NCBI GenBank assembly: GCA_019359285.1
Contig: JAHHHQ010000062.1
Location: 1-64,000 of the forward strand
DNA length: 64,000 nt
Reading direction: 5' to 3'
Source of the DNA: Nodosilinea sp. WJT8-NPBG4
Lineage (GTDB): Bacteria; Cyanobacteriota; Cyanobacteriia; Phormidesmidales; Phormidesmidaceae
Part shown: piece by piece, positions 17,457 through 25,608 of the stretch
Numbering within the stretch: the stretch's first letter is position 1
How the letters are laid out: every line of letters begins with the position of its first letter
Program-made: the position numbers and the translations under genes
The notes under the pieces: model-generated
Databases searched by the model: none
What the model was told of the DNA's origin: nothing
Seen by the model: the letters and a program-made list of their open reading frames with translations, nothing else

Positions 17457-18257
17457 TTAGGGGGTGGGGAACTTGGGTTTAAAGATGCGGTAGCGGAGGC
17501 CGTAGCCTGCTAAAACCAAGGCTACGATGCCGAGGGTGCCGAGGGCGATCGCATTGGGTAGCCAGAAGGTGGCATCAATTGTTGTAATTTCGCCAGGTTC
17601 AAGGGGCCAGGTGGCTCCGGTGGCATCCTGCTGGGTGGGGGCAGTGGCGCTGGGCAAAAGTTGGAGGCCCCAGGGCACTTGCAGTCGAAAGCGCAGGTCT
17701 GCCCAAGGGGCTGGCTCTGCCGAATCGTCCCCGTTTGGAGGGAGCTGGCGCAGGTCGAGGGTATAGGTGAGGTGGGTGCGGCTGGCTAGGAGCCAATTGG
17801 TTTGGTCGATGTCTAGGGTAAAGGGAACCGGTTCCCAGCCGGACAGTTGTAGGTAGGTGGGGATTTCGGCGGGCGACGGTTCTCCGGCAGGGACGGATTC
17901 AATCTCTGGGGCAGCGGCAGCCGCAAAAAGCTGCTGAAAGCGATCGCCCAGGTCGGCGGCAGTACCAAAGGGCACGGTGAGGGTGACGGTCTGTGAGTCT
18001 TGGCTAAGCTGACCGCTCAGGGGGCGCGATCGCACCTTCAGCTCCTCCAGCCAGGGAGCCAGAGTGGGCTGGGCTAGGGCGGCACCGCGATCGCTTAAAT
18101 CAATCGTCTGCGAAATCTGACCGTGGCTTTGGTGGTCAAAGCGCAGGGTGAGGTCGTAGCGCAGGCAGCCGCTCAACAGCAGGGGCAGCAGCAGCAGCAG
18201 CGCTTCCCGGAGGGGTCGCTTCGCGAATCGCCTCAGAATAATTCGAATAGGTTGCAT
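17457..18257 (-). CDS. DUF3153 lipoprotein
   Basis: A 266-aa envelope protein starting at MQPIRIILRRFAKRP (ATG at 18255-18257). It has a signal peptide whose lipobox LLLSGC ends at about residue 31, a beta-rich extracytoplasmic domain (YDLTLRFDHQSHGQISQTI), and a C-terminal transmembrane helix (AIALGTLGIVALVLAGYGL) with a short basic tail. This layout and sequence match DUF3153, common in cyanobacteria and of unknown function. A second anchor at the C-terminus is normal for the family. It is transcribed away from the divergent P-type ATPase gene. Confidence 0.8.
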   Translation of the reverse strand: MQPIRIILRRFAKRPLREALLLLLPLLLSGCLRYDLTLRFDHQSHGQISQTIDLSDRGAALAQPTLAPWLEELKVRSRPLSGQLSQDSQTVTLTVPFGTAADLGDRFQQLFAAAAAPEIESVPAGEPSPAEIPTYLQLSGWEPVPFTLDIDQTNWLLASRTHLTYTLDLRQLPPNGDDSAEPAPWADLRFRLQVPWGLQLLPSATAPTQQDATGATWPLEPGEITTIDATFWLPNAIALGTLGIVALVLAGYGLRYRIFKPKFPTP

Positions 18258-18384
18258 TAGCCTTCGGTAAGCCCCAGCGCCATGTACCAAAATCACTCAA
18301 AAACAATCTTTGTGCCCAGTTTCGTAGCTCTGGCCAAAGCTATACCATTAGAGCCATAGATTCAACGGTAGCCGGTAGTGTTGT

Positions 18385-21186
18385 ATGAATGACCTTTCTC
18401 CAGCCTCTACGACCGCCTGGCATACGGTTGATGTTGAGCAGGCGTTGAGCCAGTTAGACAGCAACGACGATACCGGCCTCACGGCTCAAGCGGTGCTCGA
18501 GCGCCGTAACCAGTATGGCCCCAACGAGCTAGAAGAAGTCGGGGGCCGTCCCGCCTGGCGCATCTTGCTCGACCAGTTCACCAACATCATGCTGCTGATG
18601 CTGATTGCGGTGGCGGTGGTGTCGGGGGTGCTGTCCTATAGAGATCAAGAATTTCCTAAAGATGCGATCGCGATTTTTGCGATCGTCATTCTCAATGGCG
18701 TGCTGGGCTATCTGCAAGAGAGCCGAGCTGAGAAAGCCCTGGCTGCCCTCAAGCAGATGTCGTCGCCCAGCGTGCGGGTGCAGCGCGACGGTCGTCTGCA
18801 AGAAGTGCCTTCTCAAGACCTGGTGCCCGGCGACATTATGCTGCTTGAAGCCGGTGACCAGGTGGCTGCCGACGGTCGCCTGCTAGAAGCCAGCAACCTG
18901 CAGCTGCGCGAGTCAGCTCTGACCGGCGAAGCCCAAGGGGTCAATAAACAGGCCACCCGCACCTTGGCGGCTGATACGAGCCTGGCCGATCGCAAGAACC
19001 TGGTGTTTCAGGGTACGGAGGTGGTGCAGGGTCGAGGTCGCGTGTTGGTGACCGGCACCGGCATGAAAACCGAGCTGGGCCGCATTGCTGCCATGCTGCA
19101 AGGGGTCGAAACCGAACCCACTCCGCTACAGCAGCGCATGACCCAGCTGGGCAATGTGCTGGTTAGCGGATCGCTGACATTGGTGGCTATTGTGGTGGGC
19201 GCTGGCGTGTTTTTCGGCGGCTGGGGAGCCTTTGAACGTCTGCTGGAGGTAGCCCTGAGTATGGCCGTGGCGGTGGTGCCCGAGGGTTTGCCGGCGGTGA
19301 TTACCGTCACCCTAGCGATTGGCACCCAGCGCATGGTGCGCCGCCAGGCCCTGATTCGTCGCCTGCCAGCGGTTGAAACCCTGGGCTCTGTCACCACGAT
19401 TTGCTCTGACAAAACCGGCACCCTAACCCAAAACAAAATGGTGGTGCAGCGGGTGCACACCCTTTCCCAAACACTGCAAATTACCGGGGATGGCTACGCT
19501 CCTGAAGGTGAGTTTGTCAGCGAAGGGCAGCCCTTGGACCCTCGCCAAGTAACTGACATCGGGCTGCTGCTGGTGGACGGTTTGCTGTGCAACGATTCTG
19601 TGCTGCAAAAGGAGGCGGGCGACTGGGCGATCATGGGCGATCCCACTGAGGGAGCGCTGGTGGTGATGGCGGCCAAAAGCGGCCTCGATCGCCATCGCCT
19701 GGGCCACGAATTGCAGCGGGTTGTAGAGTTTCCCTTTTCCTCAGAGCGCAAGCGTATGAGCGTGGTGTTTAGCGGTGTGGACGCCCTCGCCGCCGATCTA
19801 GCGCTGCCTAAAGCCCTAGCCAATGCCCCTTACCTGATGCTGGCCAAGGGGTCGCCGGAAATGCTGCTCGAATGCTGCACCAGCGGTTTGAAGGGTGTAG
19901 AGCAGTTTGAGCTAGATCAGGAGACGCGATCGCGCATTCTGGCCGATGGCGCTTCTATGGCTGCCCAGGGTCTACGGGTGCTGGGCTTTGCCTATCGCCC
20001 CATCACCACCGTGCCCAACGAGGGCGACCCCGATCTGGCCGAGCGAGACCTGGTATGGCTGGGCCTAGTCGGCATGATCGATGCCCTGCGGCCCGAGGTG
20101 CGGGTGGCGGTGCAGCGCTGTCGGGTCGCTGGCATTCGTCCGATGATGATTACCGGCGACCACCAGCTGACCGCCATGGCGATCGCCCAAGACTTAGGCA
20201 TTGTCGAGGCCGAGGCCCGCTCCCTTAGCGGAGCTGAGCTAGAGGCCATGAGCCAAGCCGAGCTAGAGGCGGTAGTCAAAGAGGTCAATATCTACGCTCG
20301 AGTGTCGCCCGAGCACAAGCTCCGCATTGTCAAAGCCCTGCAAAAAGACCACCAAATCGTTGCTATGACCGGTGATGGCGTCAACGATGCCCCCGCCCTC
20401 AAACAAGCCGAGATCGGCATTGCCATGGGCATTACCGGCACCGACGTGAGCAAAGAGGCCAGCGACATGGTGCTGCTCGACGACAACTTCGCCACCATCG
20501 TCGCCGCCACCGAAGAGGGCCGGGTGGTCTACACCAACATTCGCCGGTTTGTGAAATACATTCTTGGCTCCAACATCGGTGAACTGCTTACCATTGCCCT
20601 CTCACCACTGCTGCTGCCGATTTTAGATGTGCCCCTGAGCCCGCTGCAAATTTTGTGGATGAACTTGGTCACCGATGGTTTCCCAGCGCTGGCTCTGGCG
20701 GTAGAACCGGCCGAACCCGATGTGATGGAGCAGCCGCCCCACGACCCCCAGGAGGGCATTTTTGCCCGTGGGTTGGGGGCCTATATGCTGCGTATCGGTG
20801 TGGTGTTTGCCGTTATCTCGGTGTCAATGATGGTGTGGGCTTATCAACACGCTCAGCAGGGCGGCGACCCCGATCGCTGGAAGACGATGGTGTTTACTAC
20901 CCTGTGTTTAGCTCAAATGGGCCATGCGATCGCCGTGCGCTCAAACACTCGCCTCACGGTAGAAATGTCGCCCTGGTCAAACCCGTTTGTGCTGGGGGCA
21001 GTGATTCTAACCTGCGTGCTCCAACTCATGCTGATCTACGTAGAGCCGCTGCGGAATTTCTTTGGCACCCACCTGCTCACCCCTTTCGAATTGCTAATCT
21101 GCTTTGGCTTTAGCACCCTGCTATTTGTCTGGGTTGAAGCCGAAAAAATCTACCGCCGCATCCGAGGCAAAGTGGTGAGGGACTAG
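18385..21186 (+). CDS. P2-type cation-transporting ATPase, PacL/calcium-pump-like
   Basis: A 933-aa P-type ATPase with the full domain order. There is an N-terminal cation ATPase domain, the actuator loop ESALTGEA (near 177-184), and PEGLPAVITV in helix M4 (from about 299). The phosphorylation site SDKTGTLT has its aspartate at 342, followed by the nucleotide-binding domain, MITGDHQLT, the hinge GDGVNDAP (from 663) and six C-terminal helices. VAVVPEGLP and the overall length match SERCA/PMR1-like calcium pumps and cyanobacterial PacL; sodium or other cations remain possible. It is a single gene divergent from the DUF3153 gene. No residue loss is seen. Confidence 0.93.
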   Translation: MNDLSPASTTAWHTVDVEQALSQLDSNDDTGLTAQAVLERRNQYGPNELEEVGGRPAWRILLDQFTNIMLLMLIAVAVVSGVLSYRDQEFPKDAIAIFAIVILNGVLGYLQESRAEKALAALKQMSSPSVRVQRDGRLQEVPSQDLVPGDIMLLEAGDQVAADGRLLEASNLQLRESALTGEAQGVNKQATRTLAADTSLADRKNLVFQGTEVVQGRGRVLVTGTGMKTELGRIAAMLQGVETEPTPLQQRMTQLGNVLVSGSLTLVAIVVGAGVFFGGWGAFERLLEVALSMAVAVVPEGLPAVITVTLAIGTQRMVRRQALIRRLPAVETLGSVTTICSDKTGTLTQNKMVVQRVHTLSQTLQITGDGYAPEGEFVSEGQPLDPRQVTDIGLLLVDGLLCNDSVLQKEAGDWAIMGDPTEGALVVMAAKSGLDRHRLGHELQRVVEFPFSSERKRMSVVFSGVDALAADLALPKALANAPYLMLAKGSPEMLLECCTSGLKGVEQFELDQETRSRILADGASMAAQGLRVLGFAYRPITTVPNEGDPDLAERDLVWLGLVGMIDALRPEVRVAVQRCRVAGIRPMMITGDHQLTAMAIAQDLGIVEAEARSLSGAELEAMSQAELEAVVKEVNIYARVSPEHKLRIVKALQKDHQIVAMTGDGVNDAPALKQAEIGIAMGITGTDVSKEASDMVLLDDNFATIVAATEEGRVVYTNIRRFVKYILGSNIGELLTIALSPLLLPILDVPLSPLQILWMNLVTDGFPALALAVEPAEPDVMEQPPHDPQEGIFARGLGAYMLRIGVVFAVISVSMMVWAYQHAQQGGDPDRWKTMVFTTLCLAQMGHAIAVRSNTRLTVEMSPWSNPFVLGAVILTCVLQLMLIYVEPLRNFFGTHLLTPFELLICFGFSTLLFVWVEAEKIYRRIRGKVVRD

Positions 21187-21291
21187 CCCTATTCACTCCA
21201 ATTTCCCTTCACATTATGAGTATTGCCAAGGTCCTTGCTCATCCAACTGGCTCCACTAAAATAGCAGTAAGCCTCCCTCCCTCTTTTCTCT

Positions 21292-21537
21292 ATGTTCAGC
21301 ACCACCGTCACCGACACTGGGCAGATCACTCTGCCTGACGAAATTCGGCAGTATCTCAAACTCGTCAGCGGCAGTCGGGTCGAGTTCGTTATTGACGAAA
21401 GCGGTCAGGTCAAAATCTTTCCCCTCACCGTCGCTGTGGAAACCTTGTCGGGCATCCTGTATCGGCCCAACCTTTCCCCCGCCACCCAAGATGAAATGGA
21501 TGCTGCCATTTCCGAGGGAGCTAATGATTGGGCTTGA
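21292..21537 (+). CDS. AbrB/MazE-type antitoxin of a VapBC pair
   Basis: An 81-aa protein with an N-terminal swapped-hairpin DNA-binding domain: TVTDTGQITLPDEIRQYLKL is the AbrB/SpoVT signature. It is followed by an acidic tail (PATQDEMDAAISEGANDWA) that would block the toxin. It overlaps the PIN toxin gene by 14 bp, as expected of a co-translated toxin-antitoxin pair. The protein likely represses its own promoter. Confidence 0.88.
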   Translation: MFSTTVTDTGQITLPDEIRQYLKLVSGSRVEFVIDESGQVKIFPLTVAVETLSGILYRPNLSPATQDEMDAAISEGANDWA

Positions 21538-21913
21538 TACCAATATCCTGGTTCGCTACCTCACCCGCGACGACGAGCCGCAATGGCAGCAAGCCTCTGA
21601 GGTAATTCAGCAAAACCAACCCTGCTTTATTGCCAACATCGTTTTGTGCGAACTGGTTTGGGTACTCAGAGGTGCCAACTATCGCTTTCAAAAAGCTGAG
21701 GTGATCGGCATTTTAGAAGCTATGCTCCACAGCGCTGCTTTTGAATTTGAAAGCCGCTCAACCCTTGATCAAGCTCTTCAGCAATACAAACAGGGCAAAG
21801 CAGATTTTTCTGATTACCTAATTGGGGCTGTCTCTCGGCAGGCGGGTTGCACAGGAATCGTTAGCTTCGATGGTGAATTGAAGGGAGAAAGGGGATTTCA
21901 GTGCTTAGATTGA
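21524..21913 (+). CDS. PIN-domain toxin, VapC-like
   Basis: A 129-aa PIN ribonuclease beginning MIGLDTNILVRYLTRDD. The acidic active-site residues are D5 (LDTN), the glutamate in VLCELVWVL, the aspartate in ADFSDYLIG, and the aspartate in IVSFDGEL. VapC toxins cleave tRNA or rRNA when freed from the antitoxin. It follows the AbrB-type antitoxin with a 14-bp overlap. The ATG at 21524 gives the canonical N-terminus; the frame is open further upstream but only within the antitoxin gene. Confidence 0.92.
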   Translation: MIGLDTNILVRYLTRDDEPQWQQASEVIQQNQPCFIANIVLCELVWVLRGANYRFQKAEVIGILEAMLHSAAFEFESRSTLDQALQQYKQGKADFSDYLIGAVSRQAGCTGIVSFDGELKGERGFQCLD

Positions 21914-22114
21914 TTTCTTTAGCTAACACCGCGCAGTAACGGACACACGATGTTGATGTGTTCCTAGGGCTGCCTATCGCAGCTAATCTCAATTATTAAT
22001 TCTTTCTCAAATCGTCAGCACCTTGCCTTCATGAAAAATCATTAGGCTTAGGGGAGCATGGTTGGCGTCGTCGGGGCCGGTATCGTCCATTGCCATAGGG
22101 CTACAAAATCTGGG

Positions 22115-22420
22115 CTACAGCGCTCCTTCGACTTGGGCATTAAAGCCGTAGACCCGCCGCTCCCCAGCCAACGGCACCAAAGTTACGTCGCGCTCATCGC
22201 CGGGCTCAAATCGCACCGCAGTCCCCGCTGGTATATCCAGCCGCATACCCCGCGTCTGGTTGCGGTCGAAGCTCAGTGCCGCATTCACCTCAAAAAAGTG
22301 AAAGTGGGAGCCGACCTGGATGGGGCGATCGCCCGTGTTGGCCACCGCCAGCGTCACGGTGGCTTTACCCGCATTGAGCTCGATCTCACCCTCGGCGGGC
22401 AGCAGTTCTCCAGGAATCAT
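22115..22420 (-). CDS. ureB: Urease subunit beta
   Basis: A 101-aa protein beginning MIPGELLPAEGEIELNAG and containing VGSHFHFFEVN and RVYGFNAQVEGAL, the standard UreB sequence. It is a structural subunit of nickel urease, which hydrolyses urea to ammonia and carbamate. Here it is the last of three same-strand genes, after ureA and an S41 protease gene. Its start overlaps the protease stop by 4 bp (ATGA). No ureC follows: the next 200 bp are empty and then a toxin-antitoxin pair runs on the other strand. Confidence 0.97.
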   Translation of the reverse strand: MIPGELLPAEGEIELNAGKATVTLAVANTGDRPIQVGSHFHFFEVNAALSFDRNQTRGMRLDIPAGTAVRFEPGDERDVTLVPLAGERRVYGFNAQVEGAL

Positions 22421-23475
22421 GACGGGCCTCCTAGGTTAGCAACTAAGTCTTGGCGCTTTTGCTGGAGCGATCGCTCAACTCTGGGCAGGGTTTCCTCCAG
22501 CTCGCGGCGGGCCACACCCTTGGGCTCCGCCTCTAGCAAGTGGTTGAGGGCCATCAGGTGGGCTGTGTCGAGGGCCGTTTCCGCCGGTACCTTAACAGTG
22601 GGAATCACCCCTGTACCATCCCAATTTTTGCCGGTGACGGGGTTGATCGCTTGGCCCGTGGGCATAAACACCCAGAAATGGTCGTGTAGGCGAAAGCCGC
22701 GCCCCGGGTTGGCCCCACCGCGGGTAGTTTCACCCACCACCGCTCCACGCTTCAGCACTTGCAGGTTGTAGGCAAACTCCTCCGCCGCTGAGAAGGTCTC
22801 AGGGCTGGTGAGGGCAAAGACAGGCTTGTCGAGGTAGCGCTGCCCCGGCACGTAGGGCACCGTCCACCACTGGTGGGTTTCGTCGGTCTCGCTCCAGTAC
22901 AAGTCGTTGAGGTGAACGGGTGGGTGGGCGGGGAGTAGGTAGCTGCACAGCAGCGCCACCGTGGCCGGAGATCCCCCTTGGTTGTGGCGCAGGTCAAAGA
23001 TTAGGGCGTCGGTGTGGGCCACCAGGGTCATGGCAGCGGCCAGGGTATCGCCGGCAAACTCCGGTGGCTCAAAGCTAAACAGCTGAATGTAGCCTACGTT
23101 GCCCGGCAGGCGCTCAACTTTGTTCAAGTCAAAATTGCGGCGGCGACTGGCCTGGTACTGGCGCTCGATCTCGTCGGTGTCGGGCGCGGCGTTAGGCTCC
23201 AGATAGGGCAGGGGGGCAGGGCTGAAATGCAGGCGCAGGTTGCGATCGCCGCTCATCTGCTGGAGCTGGGCCGTCAACGTATCGGCCAGCTGCTGCCCGC
23301 CGGTAATTTCGCCGTAACCCCCGGCCTCTAAGCGCTGCTCAATGTCGGCCTGAATTTTTTCTGCCACCTCTGGAAACACGTAGGCATCGAGTTGGGTGAC
23401 CAACGCTCCCAGCACGGCCTCGATCGCATCAGCGTCCAGCACAATCTCCCCAGGGTTGGAGCCAGAAACAGCCAT
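22417..23475 (-). CDS. S41-family peptidase (IRBP/tricorn C-terminal-processing type)
   Basis: A 352-aa protein with an S41 protease fold like the repeats of interphotoreceptor retinoid-binding protein. DALIFDLRHNQGGSP (156-170) is the core motif. The likely catalytic serine is S229 in TSPETFSAAEEFAYN. A lysine, K242, precedes GAVVGETTRGG, the usual downstream strand. No PDZ domain or signal peptide is seen, so it should be cytoplasmic. It lies between ureA (8 bp upstream) and ureB (4-bp overlap), which makes it part of the urease operon. A role in urease maturation or turnover is possible but only inferred. Confidence 0.85.
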   Translation of the reverse strand: MAVSGSNPGEIVLDADAIEAVLGALVTQLDAYVFPEVAEKIQADIEQRLEAGGYGEITGGQQLADTLTAQLQQMSGDRNLRLHFSPAPLPYLEPNAAPDTDEIERQYQASRRRNFDLNKVERLPGNVGYIQLFSFEPPEFAGDTLAAAMTLVAHTDALIFDLRHNQGGSPATVALLCSYLLPAHPPVHLNDLYWSETDETHQWWTVPYVPGQRYLDKPVFALTSPETFSAAEEFAYNLQVLKRGAVVGETTRGGANPGRGFRLHDHFWVFMPTGQAINPVTGKNWDGTGVIPTVKVPAETALDTAHLMALNHLLEAEPKGVARRELEETLPRVERSLQQKRQDLVANLGGPS

Positions 23476-23483
23476 GGATTGCC

Positions 23484-23786
23484 CTACCGAATCGGTTCGT
23501 GAACAGTAACTAGCTTGGTGCCGTCGAGGAAGGTCGCCTCCACCTGCACGTCGTGAATCATCTCCGCCACCCCGTCCATCACATCGGCCCGACTTAGCAG
23601 GGTGGTGCCATAGCTCATCAGGTCGGCCACAGTGCGCCCATCGCGCGCCCCCTCTAAAATGGCCGCAGAAATGTAGGCGACGGCCTCGGGATGGTTGAGC
23701 TTCAGCCCTCGGTCTCTACGGCGTTCGGCCACCAGGGCAGCGGTAAAAATCAGCAGCTTGTCTTTTTCCTGGGGGGTCAGTTGCAT
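23484..23786 (-). CDS. ureA: Urease subunit gamma
   Basis: A 100-aa protein beginning MQLTPQEKDKLLIFTAALVA and containing KLNHPEAVAYISA and EGARDGRTVADLM, the standard UreA sequence. It is a structural subunit of urease. It is the first gene of the ureA-S41-ureB set on the minus strand. No ureD or other accessory gene lies immediately upstream. Confidence 0.97.
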   Translation of the reverse strand: MQLTPQEKDKLLIFTAALVAERRRDRGLKLNHPEAVAYISAAILEGARDGRTVADLMSYGTTLLSRADVMDGVAEMIHDVQVEATFLDGTKLVTVHEPIR

Positions 23787-24139
23787 GGGGCAAGATGCGA
23801 TCGCAGGGTACAGAGCTAACCGTAAGCTTTCAAGGTTTTGGCCGGCTTGTCAACCAACGCCTTCACCCGACAGAGTTCTGGCTTCAAAATTAAAGCTTAA
23901 GCCATCGGCGTTGGGGTAATAACTACGTTAGTCTGCTGGTGAGAAACAGGCGAAAACGTCCTCAGCCTCTAGTACTTGACCAAGCTGATTGTGGCAGGCT
24001 CTAAAGGCCTGGAATTCAAGGTTTCAGGTTCAAGGTCTACCGTACACCCAAACCCTGAACCCCACTAACTTGTCGCCTTTGGCTTGAAGACTACTAGCCC
24101 CCTGAGGCCTGCTAGAACCCTTATTGGTAACCCCTGCCT
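23787..24139. other. Intergenic region between ureA and pgl
   Basis: About 350 bp between divergent genes, so both promoters should be here. It holds a GGTTTCAGGTTCAAGG / AACCCTGAACCCC stretch near 24020-24063 that resembles one arm of the TTTAGGG-like hairpin at 46476-46535, suggesting a degenerate copy of the same repeat. I found no clear NtcA box (GTA-N8-TAC) for the urease genes. Confidence 0.45.
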
Positions 24140-24895
24140 ATGACCGCCCCGCAGCTTGAGATCTTGCCCGACAAGCCTGCCCTGGTGCAGCGGGCTCTGG
24201 CCCTCGTGGTCGAGGCCATCCACAGCGCCGTAGCCGACCACGATTACTGCACCCTGGCCCTAGCGGGTGGCAGCACTCCCAAACCCCTCTACAGCAGCCT
24301 GGCTGAGCAAGACCTGCCCTGGGAAAAACTCTACATTTTTTGGGGCGACGAGCGCTACGTGCCCCTCGACCACCCCGACAGCAACGGGGGTATGGCCAAG
24401 GCCGCCTGGCTCGACCAGGTACCCATCCCGCCCGATCACATTCTCTATGCCCCCACCCTAGAGGGGGATCCAGTGGCGTCGGCCCGCCAGTACGAGGCGA
24501 TGGTCAAGTCAATTTTTGGCGGGCTCCAGGGCCTTGGCCCTAATCAGGTGCCCCGCTTTGACCTAATTTTGTTGGGTATGGGTGACGATGGCCATACCGC
24601 GTCCCTCTTTCCCCACACCGAGGCGTTAGGGGTCGATGACCGCCTGATTACCGTGGGTCAAAAGGGCAGCGACCCTCGCCTCACCTTCACCGCCCCGCTG
24701 ATTAACCACAGCCACCGGGTGATGTTTTTGGTGGCCGGGGCCGACAAGCAGGCTGCCCTAAGCCAGGTGTTTGCCGCCGATGGTGACGACGAGGCCTATC
24801 CCTCCCGGCTGGTGCGCCCCCGTGGGGAACTGCGCTGGCTGCTCGATCGCTCAGCGGTGGGTGATCTCGACCTGGCAGCGACAGCTACTAGCTAG
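24140..24895 (+). CDS. pgl: 6-phosphogluconolactonase
   Basis: A 251-aa enzyme of the DevB/SOL family that hydrolyses 6-phosphogluconolactone in the oxidative pentose phosphate pathway. Family motifs are ALAGGSTPKPLY, WGDERYVPLDHPDSN, LLGMGDDGHTASLFPHT and the late RLTFTAPLIN. The length is normal. It is a single gene, divergent from ureA. Confidence 0.95.
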   Translation: MTAPQLEILPDKPALVQRALALVVEAIHSAVADHDYCTLALAGGSTPKPLYSSLAEQDLPWEKLYIFWGDERYVPLDHPDSNGGMAKAAWLDQVPIPPDHILYAPTLEGDPVASARQYEAMVKSIFGGLQGLGPNQVPRFDLILLGMGDDGHTASLFPHTEALGVDDRLITVGQKGSDPRLTFTAPLINHSHRVMFLVAGADKQAALSQVFAADGDDEAYPSRLVRPRGELRWLLDRSAVGDLDLAATATS

Positions 24896-25081
24896 GGCTA
24901 ATCGACCAGGGGTTTCACTCCTCTCTGAATTGCTGCAGTGCTGAACTATTATCTAAGCAGGCTGCCCGACAGTTCTGGAGATAGATGGCGCCGACCGACC
25001 GTCAGCGGCTGAGAATCCTAAAATGGGGGTTGGGCTTCGTCAGACTCTTCTATGATTAGACACTACAGGGATCGTTTTTGA

Positions 25082-25528
25082 TTGAGTAATGTGATTACCC
25101 TCTCGCTGCTCCATCCTCTCCACAAAACTCCAGTGCAGAGCTGGTCTTTTGATCAAGAATCGGTGATTCGCATTGGTCGATCGACCGATAACAACGTGGT
25201 TCTCTATAGCGCTGTGGTCTCTCGCCACCACGTTGAAATCCACCGCACCGACAATGGCTGGGCGGTGAAAAGTATTGGTACCAACGGCACCTACCTCGAT
25301 GGTCGTCGCATTACTGAAGTCCCTGTGGAGGACGGCATTGTCATTCGCCTGGCGCGATCGGGGCCCAACATTCAAATTCACATGTCTGAGGAAAAGCGCG
25401 ACCCCCTCAAGGAATTGCTGAGCCGTCGCCGCACCGAAGACCTCAAAGATCAAGACCACGGCACCCAGGGCGAGCCCCACAACGAAGAACGCGCTTCGCC
25501 CCATCAGACCACTGTCATCAATCAGTAA
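25082..25528 (+). CDS. FHA-domain protein
   Basis: A 148-aa protein with a forkhead-associated domain covering about residues 5-100. The phosphothreonine-binding motifs are RIGRSTDNNVVL, VSRHHVEI and GTNGTYLDGRR. FHA domains recognise phosphorylated threonine and usually act in kinase signalling. The C-terminal 45 residues are highly charged and probably disordered. The start is uncertain: a TTG at 25082 lies 10 nt after AGGGA, and a GTG three codons later (25091) is also possible. No kinase gene is adjacent. Confidence 0.85.
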   Translation: MSNVITLSLLHPLHKTPVQSWSFDQESVIRIGRSTDNNVVLYSAVVSRHHVEIHRTDNGWAVKSIGTNGTYLDGRRITEVPVEDGIVIRLARSGPNIQIHMSEEKRDPLKELLSRRRTEDLKDQDHGTQGEPHNEERASPHQTTVINQ

Positions 25529-25539
25529 AAGGTTTTATC

Positions 25540-25590
25540 ACGACACAAAGGCAGGGGGCGGTCAGCTGACTACCCCTGCCTTTGTGTCGT
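25540..25590. terminator. Large bidirectional hairpin terminator
   Basis: Perfect 18-bp arms at 25540-25557 and 25573-25590 enclose a 15-nt loop. The loop itself contains the palindrome GTCAGCTGAC (25561-25570). It sits between the ends of the convergent FHA gene and metK, 12 bp from one stop and 19 bp from the other, so it can serve both strands. Confidence 0.85.
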
Positions 25591-25608
25591 AGCTGCTTAA
25601 GTTGGGCT

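Noticed and set aside
23787..24139. NtcA site for the urease genes
   Set aside because: GTAATAACTAC occurs near 23926, but the spacing between GTA and TAC is five, not eight.
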